The notes under the pieces were generated by a model. It searched no databases and was not told where the DNA came from. It worked only from the letters and a program-made list of their open reading frames with translations. This document shows positions 36,873 to 46,510 of a stretch of DNA of 64,000 nt, in pieces. This DNA is from Agarivorans sp050870875 (GTDB taxonomy: Bacteria > Pseudomonadota > Gammaproteobacteria > Enterobacterales > Celerinatantimonadaceae). The DNA lies in the NCBI RefSeq assembly GCF_050870875.2, contig NZ_CP194041.2, forward strand, positions 3,720,001-3,784,000. The letters are read 5' to 3'. A program made the position numbers and the translations under genes. The stretch's first letter is position 1; each line of letters opens with the position of its first letter.

Positions 36873-37274
36873 ATGCTGCAAGCGACTCGCACCAGCCAAG
36901 CCTTCCAAAATAGGGCACTCTGGCCGCTCTCCACCATGGCAACAATCGACCATCGCCGTAAGACTCGATCGCAACTGCTGTAATTGCTGAATCCGCTGTT
37001 CCACCTCTTTAAGATGTTGCATGGCGATAGTTTTCACCTCCGCAGCATGACGTTGCTGATCACCATATAGAGAAAGCAGCTGTTTACTTTGCGGCAGGCT
37101 AAAACCAAGTTCTCGGCAATTCCCGAGAAATTGCAAATGACCAAGTTGTACAGGCTGATAATAACGATAGCCATTGTCGCCTTTAAGCGCCTCGACCAAG
37201 CCAATATCATGATAGTAACGTATTGTTTTCACCGACAAGCCCGTGAGCTTAGCCACTTCACCAATCTTATACAT
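36858..37274 (-). CDS. cueR: CueR-type MerR-family copper regulator
   Basis: The 138-residue regulator begins MYKIGEVAKLTGLSVKTIRYYHDIGLV, the MerR DNA-binding domain. A dimerisation helix follows, and the metal-binding loop CCHGGERPECPIL holds two cysteines spaced as in CueR/HmrR, plus an extra adjacent cysteine. It should activate copA on binding Cu(I) or Ag(I). It lies directly after copA with an 8-base overlap. The target operator is at 39690-39713. Confidence 0.9.
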   Translation of the reverse strand: MYKIGEVAKLTGLSVKTIRYYHDIGLVEALKGDNGYRYYQPVQLGHLQFLGNCRELGFSLPQSKQLLSLYGDQQRHAAEVKTIAMQHLKEVEQRIQQLQQLRSSLTAMVDCCHGGERPECPILEGLAGASRLQHLATS

Positions 37275-39654
37275 CTGTCTCTCCTTGAGGGGCATGCCAA
37301 TACTTAAGCCGTAAAGCATTGCCGACCACACACACCGAGCTTAAGGCCATAGCGCCGCCCGCAAATGCCGGATTAAGCCAGCCCATGGCGGCAATCGGTA
37401 CGCCAAGTAAATTATAGATAAAAGCCCAAAACAAATTTTGTTTTAAGATCCGCCAGGTTTGTCTGGCCAAGGCAATAGCCTGAACAATCAACAAGGGATC
37501 ATCACGCATTAACACCACATCTGCCGAATTTAGCGCGATATCACTACCGCCACCCATGGCTATACCAACATCTGCTTGCGCCAGTGCCGGCGCATCATTC
37601 ACGCCATCCCCCACCATCATCACGGTCGCCTGCTGAGCCTGTCGTTGTTTAATCTGCGCTAACTTTTGTTCGGGCAGTAGCTCCGCGTGCCAGTCATCAA
37701 TTCCCAAATCACTGGCTAAACTCCGACTCACCTGTGAGGCATCACCACTCAACATGCTGACTTTAAGCTTAAGCCGTTTTAACATTGCAACCGCTAACTT
37801 GGCACTAGGACGTGGTACATCAGCAAAAGCCAGAGCAGCAAGTAGTCGCTGCTGATTCGCCACATATACCACCGTGAGGCCTCGTTGCAAACATTGTTCA
37901 GCTATATCTAACTGAGCTTGGCCAAGTACTATACCTTGCTGTTCAATGAAGCGCTGATTTCCGAGATAAAGCCGATCCTCAAGCTGCTCACCTTGAGGCA
38001 GTTGTAGCAACTGCGCTTCGATGCCAAGTCCCGGATAACTATTAAAATAATCTAATGCGAATAGCTGTTGCGAGTCAGCTGCCGCGATCATCGCCGCCGC
38101 TAAGGGATGTTGACTCCCTTGCTGTGCACTGGCGCATAAGCGCAGTAAATCGCTGTCGGCCAGTTCACTGAAATTATGGCTGTTCACTAATTTAGGCTGA
38201 CCTTCACTCAAGGTACCGGTTTTATCGAGCAATACCTGTTCCACTTTATGACTCAGCTCTAAGGCCTGAATGTTTCGATATAAGATCCCTAGTTTCGCTC
38301 CCCGCCCTGTGCCAGCCACCAACGCAGTTGGCGTAGCTAAACCTAAAGCACAAGGACAGGCTATCACCAGCACCGAGACCGCCGCTAACAACCCTTGAGC
38401 CGGCTGGCCAAGAAGACTCCAAACCAACAAAGTTGTGAGCGCAACCAATAAGATAGCAGGCACAAAATAATGGCTGATTTTGTCGACTAAGCTTTGGATC
38501 GGAGCCTTACCCGATTGTGCTTCACTTACCAATTGAATAATTTTACTCAAGGTGCTATCGCGGTTTTCAGCACTCACAGTGACCTTGAGTAAACCCGAGC
38601 CGTTGATGCTACCAGCCAGAACTCGATCTCCCACTTGCTTCTTCAAGGGTAGGCTTTCTCCGGTAATCACCGCTTCCGACACTTCACTGCTGCCCCACAG
38701 TACATCGCCATCGGCGGCTAAAACTTCTCCCGGCTTCACCAAGATGATATCTGCCACCTTTACGCTTTCAACCGATACTTGTTCAGCAATGCCTTGCTCA
38801 TTTAAACGCAGCGCTTGCTGGGGGCTTAAATTAACTAACTCGGCAATATTGCTAGCCGCTTGGTATTTGGCCCGTTGCTCCAGGTATTTACCGAGTAAAA
38901 TAAGGCTAATAATCACTGCGGCCGCTTCAAAATATAGATGCCCCGTTTGACCACTTTGCCACAGATAAACACTGTACCCATAGGCGGTGCTGGTTCCCAT
39001 CACCACTAAGGTATCCATTGAACTACTACCGCGCTTTAAGGCTAACCAGGCACCGCGATAAAAAGGCAAGGCAATATAAAACTGCACTGGCGTGGCCAGT
39101 AACCACTGCCATAAGGGCGCTAAAGTGAGGGAAGAAAGCAACATTGGAAGTAATAAGGGTAGTGATAACAACAAACTAAACAATAAGCGCCAAGGAATAA
39201 CAGCTTGCTGAACATGCCCTTGCACTTCATTTTGCGCTTGCTGAACCGCAAAACCGCAGTCAATGATGGCTTGTTTCACCGCACTCAGATGCTGAGCCTC
39301 AGGCAGTATGTCGATGCTCAGTTGATTTAAGGCTAAGTTAACACTCACTTTATCAACCCCTGGCAGTTGATAAAGTGCGCTTTCTAACTTCGTCACACAA
39401 CTTGCACAATTAAGACCAGTAATCTGCCAGATATGATGCTCGAAGGGGATCTCAAAACCTTGGGCACTCAAGGCTTGACGCAGCGCTGGTAGCACCGAAA
39501 TTTGTGCTGAGCGGATCCGCACCTGATTCAAGGCTAAATTAACACTGCCCTCTTCTACCCCAGCTTGCTCGGCTAAGATCCCTTCAACTTTTCGTACACA
39601 TCCAGCACAGCGTAAACCCTGTAAAGGAAACACCAGTGAAGCACTCATCATCAA
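37267..39654 (-). CDS. copA: Cu(I)-exporting P1B-type ATPase
   Basis: The 795-residue inner-membrane pump has two N-terminal heavy-metal-binding domains, with CAGC (about residue 17) and CASC (about residue 83). Transmembrane helices follow. The copper-site CPC occurs in VIACPCALGLATP, the phosphorylation site in LLDKTGTLSEG, the TGE loop in VITGESLP, and GDGVNDAPALAQADVGIAMG at the hinge. It exports Cu(I) from the cytoplasm. Three consecutive ATG codons open the frame (39654, 39651, 39648), and the exact start is uncertain. It forms an operon with cueR. Confidence 0.96.
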   Translation of the reverse strand: MMMSASLVFPLQGLRCAGCVRKVEGILAEQAGVEEGSVNLALNQVRIRSAQISVLPALRQALSAQGFEIPFEHHIWQITGLNCASCVTKLESALYQLPGVDKVSVNLALNQLSIDILPEAQHLSAVKQAIIDCGFAVQQAQNEVQGHVQQAVIPWRLLFSLLLSLPLLLPMLLSSLTLAPLWQWLLATPVQFYIALPFYRGAWLALKRGSSSMDTLVVMGTSTAYGYSVYLWQSGQTGHLYFEAAAVIISLILLGKYLEQRAKYQAASNIAELVNLSPQQALRLNEQGIAEQVSVESVKVADIILVKPGEVLAADGDVLWGSSEVSEAVITGESLPLKKQVGDRVLAGSINGSGLLKVTVSAENRDSTLSKIIQLVSEAQSGKAPIQSLVDKISHYFVPAILLVALTTLLVWSLLGQPAQGLLAAVSVLVIACPCALGLATPTALVAGTGRGAKLGILYRNIQALELSHKVEQVLLDKTGTLSEGQPKLVNSHNFSELADSDLLRLCASAQQGSQHPLAAAMIAAADSQQLFALDYFNSYPGLGIEAQLLQLPQGEQLEDRLYLGNQRFIEQQGIVLGQAQLDIAEQCLQRGLTVVYVANQQRLLAALAFADVPRPSAKLAVAMLKRLKLKVSMLSGDASQVSRSLASDLGIDDWHAELLPEQKLAQIKQRQAQQATVMMVGDGVNDAPALAQADVGIAMGGGSDIALNSADVVLMRDDPLLIVQAIALARQTWRILKQNLFWAFIYNLLGVPIAAMGWLNPAFAGGAMALSSVCVVGNALRLKYWHAPQGETDV

Positions 39655-39689
39655 CGCCCTAAATTAACCTCGTGATGAGTATAGTGTTA

Positions 39690-39713
39690 ACCCTCCCATA
39701 ACAGGAGGGTCAA
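39690..39713 (-). promoter_or_regulatory. CueR operator and -35 element of the copA promoter
   Basis: A perfect 7-7-7 dyad, ACCCTCC-N7-GGAGGGT, spans 39690-39710. On the minus strand TTGACC (39713-39708) overlaps its edge as a -35 box, with a -10 candidate about 19 bases further. The long spacer over a CT-rich dyad is typical for MerR-family activators and very like the E. coli copA promoter. The dyad reaches the stop codon of phrB. Confidence 0.88.
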
Positions 39714-41158
39714 GCGAAATTTTTAGCCTGTTCGAAGTAACCTAAAATTAATTGACGCTGTTCGGCATGGTTCACTACGGGTAAGGGGTAATCAATATAC
39801 CGCTTATTTTTATTCGCCCAAGCATGGGGTTGATGCACATACTTACCAGGAATATCCGCTAGCTCAGGTACCCATTGGCGAACAAATTTACCTTCTGGAT
39901 CGAAACGTTGGCCCTGAGTGGTCGGATTAAAAATACGAAAATAGGGTTGAGCATCGGTACCCGTAGACGCCGCCCATTGCCAACCGCCATTATTCGACGC
40001 GAAGTCGCCATCAATTAAATGCTGCATAAACCAACGCTCACCCAGCCGCCAATTGAGCAGCAGATCTTTACTTAAAAAACTCGCCACGATCATCCGCAAA
40101 CGATTGTGCATCCAACCGGTCTGATTTAACTGGCGCATCGCTGCATCAACAATCGGATAACCCGTTTGTCCCTGCTGCCAAGCCTTTAGCAAGTCTTGAT
40201 TCTCATGCCAGGGGATCGCCTCGGTCCAACCGATAAAGGCATGAGACATCGATAAACGTGGATTTGCAGCCAGTAAGTGGCGGTAAAATTCACGCCAAAT
40301 AATCTCACTTAACCAGCAAAATGCGCCCCCCTCAGATTCAACTAAACAGTGGGGATGGTCTAATAATAAACGAGCCAGACATTGTCTTGGACTTAACATT
40401 CCTAAGGCCAAATAAGCGGATAATTTACTGGTGGCAGGCTCAGCTGGAAAATCACGCAGCTGTTTATAAGTAGTTGCTTGACTCGCGCTAAATTGTCTCA
40501 GCTGAGTAATGATCGCCTCATCATCCACTGCCCAGGCACTGCTATCTACTCGCGGATAATTAATGTCAGGAATTGCTGCTGAGTGAGCCAGCAAATGTCT
40601 AATGCCTGTACTCAAGCGACGACTAACCAGCGCAGTTGGGCTGCGTAGTGGGCTCAGCTCGCTTTCACTCAAGTGAGCCAACCAGGCTTTGCGAAACGGC
40701 GTAAACACTTTAAAGAAATTACCCGTTTGAGTTTTCAGTGAACCAGGCGCAATACCACACTCGCCATGATACTGACACCATCGAACATTGACGGCTAACA
40801 ATTGCTGCTGGCATGCTTGGTCACGGCGCTGCTCATTCAGCTCATATTGGTAATGACTGTGCGCAGCAACTATTTGATATTGCTGACACAGCTCAGTCAA
40901 ACATTGTGGAACATCGCTAAAATGCGGACATTCTCGTAACACCAGTGGGATATTTAAAGCCGCGAGCTCTCTTTGCAAAACTTGCAAACGTCGCCCAATT
41001 AAATCGGCTTGAATTGGTGCCATTGCATGCGCCTGCCATTGCTCAGGGCAGCCAATATAAATGGCTAACACATCCCCGCCCTCGGCAATCGCAGTGCTCA
41101 GCGCTTGATTATCTTTAATTCGTAAATCGTTTCTAAACCAAACCAAATGGGTGGCCAT
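39710..41158 (-). CDS. phrB: Deoxyribodipyrimidine photolyase
   Basis: A 482-residue FAD enzyme repairing UV-induced cyclobutane pyrimidine dimers with light. The N-terminal antenna-binding domain starts HLVWFRNDLRIKDNQAL. The FAD-binding domain includes SKLSAYLALGMLSPRQC, WREFYRHLL, MHNRLRMIVASFLSKDLL and WQWAASTGTDAQPYFRIFNP, as in class I CPD photolyases (E. coli 472 residues). The start at 41158 has AAGGGAT upstream; a 28-residue in-frame extension lacks similarity. Confidence 0.95.
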   Translation of the reverse strand: MATHLVWFRNDLRIKDNQALSTAIAEGGDVLAIYIGCPEQWQAHAMAPIQADLIGRRLQVLQRELAALNIPLVLRECPHFSDVPQCLTELCQQYQIVAAHSHYQYELNEQRRDQACQQQLLAVNVRWCQYHGECGIAPGSLKTQTGNFFKVFTPFRKAWLAHLSESELSPLRSPTALVSRRLSTGIRHLLAHSAAIPDINYPRVDSSAWAVDDEAIITQLRQFSASQATTYKQLRDFPAEPATSKLSAYLALGMLSPRQCLARLLLDHPHCLVESEGGAFCWLSEIIWREFYRHLLAANPRLSMSHAFIGWTEAIPWHENQDLLKAWQQGQTGYPIVDAAMRQLNQTGWMHNRLRMIVASFLSKDLLLNWRLGERWFMQHLIDGDFASNNGGWQWAASTGTDAQPYFRIFNPTTQGQRFDPEGKFVRQWVPELADIPGKYVHQPHAWANKNKRYIDYPLPVVNHAEQRQLILGYFEQAKNFA

Positions 41159-41281
41159 GGGATCCCTTTCGCGATTATTATACTCAAGCTGTACTACGTA
41201 GCGACTCACCAAATTGATCAGCCGCTTAAGCGATTCGCCCATTGTTCGACTAAGAACCCAGACCTGAATTATCTCGACAGC

Positions 41282-41665
41282 TTATTGCTCGTACAACTCC
41301 AAAGGTAAACCGTCAGGATCATGAAAAAAACTAAAACGTTTTTGGGTATAGGGGTCGACTCGAACAGGTTCAACTGCGATTTGGTGCTGAGCCAAATGGC
41401 CAATCGCCTGATCAATATTTTCCACCGAAAAAGCCAGATGTCGCAGGCCTTGCGCCTCTGGGTAACTTGGGCGTAATGGCGCACCAACAAAGGAAAACAA
41501 CTCAATTTGACGACCGTCAGCCAAGGCTAAATCGAGTTTGTAAGAATGACGCTCGGCTCGATAATGCTCAGCCACAATCGTCAAGCCCAAAATTTCACTG
41601 TAAAACTGTTTAGAGCGGCTATAGTCAGAACAAATAATCGCAATGTGATGGATCCCCTGAAACAT
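41282..41665 (-). CDS. gloA2: VOC-family protein GloA2 (YaeR-like)
   Basis: A 127-residue vicinal-oxygen-chelate protein that resembles E. coli YaeR/GloA2 along its length: HHIAIICSDYSRSKQFYSEILG, GLRHLAFSVENID and VDPYTQKRFSFFHDPDGLPL. The metal-ligand histidines and glutamates of the fold are present. Related to glyoxalase I, but its substrate is not settled. The start at 41665 has AGGAG upstream. Confidence 0.92.
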   Translation of the reverse strand: MFQGIHHIAIICSDYSRSKQFYSEILGLTIVAEHYRAERHSYKLDLALADGRQIELFSFVGAPLRPSYPEAQGLRHLAFSVENIDQAIGHLAQHQIAVEPVRVDPYTQKRFSFFHDPDGLPLELYEQ

Positions 41666-42075
41666 ACTGAATTCTCTCCTATTAATAATTATCGATTCAA
41701 GCAAACAAAACTCATGTAATGAGCCACGAGGCTAAATAGCAACCCTTAAAATCAACGACTAAATGTACTTTAGTCTGCAAATTAAACTCAGAATGAAACA
41801 ATGGGAGCTAGCTAGCATTATCACAAGGACCCGCCCCTGCCTCGAACAAGTCCCTAAAAAAAGTAGGACAGAAAAATAATTCACTAAAAAAACCATTAAA
41901 AGCAACCAACTTTAGAATAAACAATGCCGTGGTGCTGGATAAGCTCATAATATTCCATCTGGTCGGAGTTGTAGCAAAGCCTTGACTTGCCTAAGATGCG
42001 CCAGCAAATTCCAATCAATAATATAAAAGCTGCGCTAACCATCGGCAAAAGCTCCTACTTAGAGACCATTTCTCA
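41666..42075. other. Intergenic region upstream of fadL
   Basis: The region carries the divergent promoters of gloA2 and fadL and the FadR-like site described separately. No gene is visible. Confidence 0.5.
41957..41973 (+). promoter_or_regulatory. Possible FadR operator before fadL
   Basis: The 17-mer ATCTGGTCGGAGTTGTA matches the left half of the FadR consensus (xxCTGGTCxGAcc) well and the right half weakly. It lies about 100 bases before the fadL start, where FadR sites occur in other gammaproteobacteria. No fadR gene is in the window. Confidence 0.45.
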
Positions 42076-43311
42076 ATGAATAAACGTATATTAGGCCTAA
42101 TGTCTATTAGTGCTTCATTAATCAGTGCCCACAGTCTGGCGGCAGGCTTTCAACTCAACAGCCAATCTGCGACAGGGATTGGTCGTGCATTTTCCGGTGA
42201 TGCGGTGATCGCCGATAACGCCTCCGTATTATCGCGTAACCCTGCTTCAATGGCCATGTTTGATAGCCCAGCCTTGTCACTGGGCCTCACCTATGCCGAT
42301 ATTGATGTCACGATTAAAGACGTGAACTATGGTCCCATCAACTATGGCAGTGAGCGCGACGCTGCAGAAGATAAAGTCATTCCCAATGCCTATTACATCC
42401 ATCCGATCAATGAACGTTTAGCGATTGGGGTAGCCGCCTTTAGTAATTTTGGTACCGGCACCGATATTAGTGCACTCAACAACAGTGGCGCAGCAGTGAC
42501 TCCGGTTGATTTATTCGGTAAAACCGAAATTGTCACCATGAACTTTAATACCAGCCTATCTTATCGAGTGAATCAACAACTAAGTGTGGGTGCAGGCCTT
42601 GACTTGATTTACGGTGAAGGCACCCTCAACCGAACGGGTGAAGTGATTGGTGGCAGCACAGTGCAAAGCACTTTAGTTGATGTCGAAGCCGATGGATGGG
42701 CGATTGGCGGTATTGTCGGCGCAACTTATGAGTTCAATGATAAAAACCGCTTAGGCATGAGCTATCGGATCAGCCCCGAGTTTGTCGCTGAAGGAAAAGT
42801 TAATTATGGCGGTCAAAGTTACGATCAAATCCATATTCCACTGCCCAATATCTTGCAAATTGCCGGCTACCATGAGTTAAACCCACAGTGGGCGGTTCAC
42901 TATACCGCGCAACATACCAGCTGGAGTGATTTTGATCACATTACCGTTACTGGCTCTCAAGCCGAACAAACCGTAAAAAGCTACCAATGGAAAAACTCAT
43001 GGCTATTTAGCTTGGGAGCCACCTATCAGATCAACAGCAAATGGACCGCCCGCGCGGGTTACATGTATGATCAAGGCGTGGTCGATGAGTTAAGTTCCTT
43101 ATCCATCCCTGATTCCGACCGTAACTGGTATACCGCTGGCGCTACCTACCACCTCAGCCGTCATAGTAGCATCGACTTCGGTTTAGCCTTGGTTCGAGGG
43201 GAAGATGTTGAAGTCAAAGAAAACAGTAGTATTCCAGGGCTTGGTCAAGTCGTTGGCCACACCCGCTCCAACGCAGCTTATTACTCGATGCAATACAACT
43301 ACTCTTTCTAA
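42076..43311 (+). CDS. fadL: FadL-family long-chain fatty acid outer-membrane transporter
   Basis: A 411-residue outer-membrane beta-barrel. A signal peptide (about 22 residues, ending SLAAG) is followed by the family start FQLNSQSATGIGRAFSGDAVIADNAS and NPASMAMF (the NPA motif). The protein ends YYSMQYNYSF, a C-terminal aromatic typical of barrels. It imports long-chain fatty acids, which FadD (60088-61776) would activate. An 11-bp hairpin follows. Confidence 0.94.
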   Translation: MNKRILGLMSISASLISAHSLAAGFQLNSQSATGIGRAFSGDAVIADNASVLSRNPASMAMFDSPALSLGLTYADIDVTIKDVNYGPINYGSERDAAEDKVIPNAYYIHPINERLAIGVAAFSNFGTGTDISALNNSGAAVTPVDLFGKTEIVTMNFNTSLSYRVNQQLSVGAGLDLIYGEGTLNRTGEVIGGSTVQSTLVDVEADGWAIGGIVGATYEFNDKNRLGMSYRISPEFVAEGKVNYGGQSYDQIHIPLPNILQIAGYHELNPQWAVHYTAQHTSWSDFDHITVTGSQAEQTVKSYQWKNSWLFSLGATYQINSKWTARAGYMYDQGVVDELSSLSIPDSDRNWYTAGATYHLSRHSSIDFGLALVRGEDVEVKENSSIPGLGQVVGHTRSNAAYYSMQYNYSF

Positions 43312-43320
43312 GTTAAACCA

Positions 43321-43348
43321 AGCGATGATGAGCGAATTCATCATCGCT
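43321..43348 (+). terminator. Hairpin after fadL
   Basis: An 11-bp perfect stem, AGCGATGATGA / TCATCATCGCT, with a 6-nt loop, starts nine bases after the stop codon. T residues come only further downstream, so it is a probable terminator of weak form. Confidence 0.6.
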
Positions 43349-43440
43349 GCACCAGCTCTGCCCTTCCTTTTCGATCGGTGAACTTTATCGTTCAGCAATA
43401 CGTATTAATGCCATAACTCACCAAACACTAGCGATTGTAT

Positions 43441-44148
43441 ATGCATGCTCTGGTCATCGGCGGCTCAGGCGGTATTGGTTTGGCATTAGTCAAACAGCTG
43501 TGCCAAGACCTTCGTTTTACTCGCATTAGCGCCACTTGGCATTCACACCCTGCCAACTACCAACATCCAAAACTCCATTGGACACAACTAGATATCCGCA
43601 AAGAAAATGATATCTCAAAGCTGTTTGCCGACATGAAACAACTCGATTGGCTAATTAATAGCGCTGGTCTACTACACAATTCAGCACTTAGACCAGAAAA
43701 AAGTCTCGCTGAATGTCACAGTGAAGCCTTTATGCTCAACATGCATATCAACGCACTGCCCTGCATCTTGTTGGCAAAACATAGCGCTAAGTTACTCAAA
43801 CAAAGCAAAACAGCGATATTCGCGAGTATTTCAGCTAAATTAGCTTCCATTGAAGATAATCGTATCGGCGGCTGGTATAGCTACCGTTGTGCCAAGGCGG
43901 CACAAAATATGGCGCTGAAAAGCATTAGTATTGAATGGCGACGCAGCCATCCAAATTGCTGTGTTGCAGCACTGCATCCCGGCACCACCGATACCCCGCT
44001 ATCCCAGCCTTATCAAAACAATGTACCCGCAGCACAATTGTTTACGCCAGGGCAAAGCGCCAACTATCTATTGGCAATACTACACCAACTCAAAGCCTGT
44101 GATAGTGGTCAATTCTGGTCTTGGGATGGGCAAAAGCTGCCTTGGTAA
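43441..44148 (+). CDS. Short-chain dehydrogenase/reductase (C-factor-like)
   Basis: A 235-residue Rossmann-fold enzyme. The nucleotide-binding motif is VIGGSGGIGLALV (TGxxxGxG-type, with GG in place of TG), with WLINSAG as the NNAG-equivalent and a catalytic YRCAK (YxxxK). It resembles the small SDRs related to CsgA/C-factor. The substrate is unknown. The ATG at 43441 starts the family-like sequence; no strong ribosome-binding site is evident. Confidence 0.85.
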   Translation: MHALVIGGSGGIGLALVKQLCQDLRFTRISATWHSHPANYQHPKLHWTQLDIRKENDISKLFADMKQLDWLINSAGLLHNSALRPEKSLAECHSEAFMLNMHINALPCILLAKHSAKLLKQSKTAIFASISAKLASIEDNRIGGWYSYRCAKAAQNMALKSISIEWRRSHPNCCVAALHPGTTDTPLSQPYQNNVPAAQLFTPGQSANYLLAILHQLKACDSGQFWSWDGQKLPW

Positions 44149-44185
44149 ACTGCGTGTTCAGCATTTGTTGACACTAAGTTTAAGC

Positions 44186-45004
44186 CTAAACAAAAAATCC
44201 CTGATACTGCTTAGGAGTTAAGGCCAGCCGTTTCTTAAAGTTACGTTGAAAATGACTTTGATCGGCGAAACCGAGCTGTAAGGCGGTATCGGCTATACTG
44301 TTACCGGTGCGTAGTAAGGCTTTGGCTTGATTGATCCGTTGATTCAATTGAAAAGCATGTGGTGATAAGCCATAAACTCGCTTAAAGCTTCTAACCAAAT
44401 GGTAGCGGCTTAAACCTACGACATCGGCTAATTCACTTAAACTAACAGTCTCCGCCAACTGATCTTGAATACACTGTTGCACCCTTGCCAGCTGAGGTAG
44501 CGCTAAGCGCTCAACATCAGAACGTAAACCCTGTTTAGCACTAAATTGCTGCTCAAAAAAACCGATCAGCAACTCTTCTTGTAATAAAAGCGCCTGCTCC
44601 TCGGCAATACGATTAAACAACTGCGAAATAGCTCGATAACTGGCCCCGCAACTCAAATAATCCTGGCCAAAGGCATGGTAGTCAGTTGCCGGTTTGGCCA
44701 ACATTTCAGCTTGTAGTTGACCGACCCACCGACTATCTACAAACAACATCCGGAAGGACCAAGCACCTTGTTTTGGGTTGCAAGAATGAACATCGCCAGG
44801 ATTAATCGTGACGACCTGCCCTTGCTGAATACGATGCAGCTGACGCAAGTTCTGGTAGTTCGCCTCTCCAGCGTCAATCACACCAAAAGAAAACTCATCA
44901 TGAGAGTGACGGTGGTAGCAAGCCCGCGACTGGTAAGCCTGACGCAATTCCACGCTAGGTAAACCAATACTGCGTTTCAACATCACTTTCTCGCTTGACG
45001 CCAT
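44186..45004 (-). CDS. AraC-family transcriptional regulator
   Basis: A 272-residue protein. The N-terminal cupin-like domain contains YHRHSHDEFSFGVIDAGEANY and VTINPGDVHSC. The C-terminal pair of helix-turn-helix motifs is VSLSELADVVGLSRYHLVRSFKRVYGLSPHAF and IADTALQLGFADQSHFQRNFKKRLALTPKQY. It lies 40 bases downstream of the LysE-type exporter gene, in the same direction, so it may regulate that exporter. Confidence 0.92.
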   Translation of the reverse strand: MASSEKVMLKRSIGLPSVELRQAYQSRACYHRHSHDEFSFGVIDAGEANYQNLRQLHRIQQGQVVTINPGDVHSCNPKQGAWSFRMLFVDSRWVGQLQAEMLAKPATDYHAFGQDYLSCGASYRAISQLFNRIAEEQALLLQEELLIGFFEQQFSAKQGLRSDVERLALPQLARVQQCIQDQLAETVSLSELADVVGLSRYHLVRSFKRVYGLSPHAFQLNQRINQAKALLRTGNSIADTALQLGFADQSHFQRNFKKRLALTPKQYQGFFV

Positions 45005-45044
45005 TCCCCCTCCCTCTGCAAGTCGATTAGACCAGTAAGCAGAA

Positions 45045-45638
45045 TTACCAAAACCAAGAACACACCGATAACACCAATAAGCTTGCCATCAACAAATTAA
45101 AGCCGCGCATCCGCCGCGGAGTCGCTAAAAAGGAGGAAATTAAGGTGCCAAGCGCAGCCCAAGCACCCACCCCAAATAAACACACGATAAAAGAAACCAG
45201 ACAAAAAACCAACAAGTAATAAAATGCTGGCTGCTGGCTCGATACAAACAAACTTACACCAGACATAGCCACCAGCCAGGCTTTAGGATTGAGGCCTTGA
45301 ACCAAAACCCCCTCCAGCAATTTTGGAGGCATTGCTAAGCTGAGTTGCGCTGTTTGACTCACTGGCGCAGCGCCAATGCGCAAGGCCATGTACAATAAAT
45401 ATGCCGCCGCAAGATATTGCAATATGGGGGTCAACAATGGCATCACCAAGCTGAGGCTATTCAAACCAAGCCCTGCCAGCAGCACCACACCACTGTAACT
45501 TAAACTGGCACCAAGCACATGCGGTAGTGCGCGACGAAAACCAAAATTTACCCCGGCACCCGTCGCGATAATATTAACCGGTCCCGGCGTTATCGCCCCA
45601 ATCAAGGCAAACAAAAACATCGATACAAACACACTCAT
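45045..45638 (-). CDS. LysE-family amino acid exporter
   Basis: A 197-residue membrane protein with about six helices. LysE signatures: IGAITPGPVNIIATGAGVNFGFRRALP and VQGLNPKAWLVAMSGVSLF. The start at 45638 has GGAGGAA upstream. It is followed by an AraC regulator, a common pairing for such exporters. Substrate unknown. Confidence 0.88.
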   Translation of the reverse strand: MSVFVSMFLFALIGAITPGPVNIIATGAGVNFGFRRALPHVLGASLSYSGVVLLAGLGLNSLSLVMPLLTPILQYLAAAYLLYMALRIGAAPVSQTAQLSLAMPPKLLEGVLVQGLNPKAWLVAMSGVSLFVSSQQPAFYYLLVFCLVSFIVCLFGVGAWAALGTLISSFLATPRRMRGFNLLMASLLVLSVCSWFW

Positions 45639-45840
45639 CTCGTTCCTCCCCATTCAATGCGTCACGCTAACATAGAGGATCGCCTCAACGTTTTATTGAA
45701 CAAAATTGCGCTAAGTTATCGACCGATGAGAAAGCTATCGAGAAAAACACTGCGTTAGTTATCACTTCTGTGCCACTTCGCTTGCGCGCTGCGAACAGTC
45801 TTTTTATGGTGAGAACAACACAATAATAAAGGAACACCCT

Positions 45841-46095
45841 ATGAAATTTGCGACGACTAATATCGCCGAACTAAATTTGTTATTACAGTTTGATAGCAGC
45901 AGCCTGCAAACTGGCATTAAAGTTCACCAAGAAGCCCCTTCAGAGTTAGTTGCAGCCGCCCAAAGCCTATTTGACAAGGGGCTAACCACGCTCCCCGATG
46001 GCGGGTATCTTACCGATTTAGGCGTTGAAGTATTGGAGCATGGGCAAAGACTACTGGCGGTTCTGAACACCAAACCAGAACACGAACCCGCTTAA
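45841..46095 (+). CDS. TIGR02647-family small protein (possible DNA-binding)
   Basis: An 84-residue protein matching TIGR02647: INELxxLLQF-like start (IAELNLLLQF), LQTGIKVHQEAPSELVAAAQSLFDKGL, then DGGYLTDLGVEVLEHGQRLL. The family is annotated as DNA-binding in some genomes without firm evidence. The start is preceded by AAAGGAA. A terminator follows. Confidence 0.85.
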   Translation: MKFATTNIAELNLLLQFDSSSLQTGIKVHQEAPSELVAAAQSLFDKGLTTLPDGGYLTDLGVEVLEHGQRLLAVLNTKPEHEPA

Positions 46096-46115
46096 ACAAA
46101 TCTCAAATATTTGAC

Positions 46116-46147
46116 AGCCAAGCAGCAAAAAGCTTGGCTCTATTTTC
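46116..46147 (+). terminator. Terminator after the TIGR02647 gene
   Basis: Stem AGCCAAGC / GCTTGGCT with an 8-nt A-rich loop, followed by CTATTTTC. It lies 21 bases after the stop codon. Confidence 0.7.
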
Positions 46148-46270
46148 AATTAAAAATCCATCATCACCCAATCCATTTCTGCCGATCAGCTTCAATTTAA
46201 ATCATCAAAAACTGACTCCTTATCTATACATTTACACAAGTGAAGATGAAGACTCGTTTAGTCATTGATG

Positions 46271-46510
46271 TTACATATCAGACAACAGGCACGACATAAA
46301 TTGCTTACTGTCATCCATTTCCCCTTCCACTAAATGACGGATTTGAAGCGCACCAAGGGTATCAAAAACCGCCCCTCTCGCTAATGCTTGCTTTATCATT
46401 AACAGCATTTGCAATTGCGATGAAATCAAAATGGAATTAATTTCATGGTCAACGAGCAATTTCAGTGCATGACACTCAGAAATAAACGAACCAGAAACAA
46501 ATGCCTTCAA
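46271..46510 (-). CDS. Possible small hypothetical protein
   Basis: A 79-residue frame starting with TTG and ending MDDSKQFMSCLLSDM. It has a reasonable amphipathic composition (ILISSQLQMLLMIKQAL) but no family I recognise and a weak start site. It could be real or a chance frame in a gene-poor stretch. Confidence 0.3.
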   Translation of the reverse strand: MKAFVSGSFISECHALKLLVDHEINSILISSQLQMLLMIKQALARGAVFDTLGALQIRHLVEGEMDDSKQFMSCLLSDM

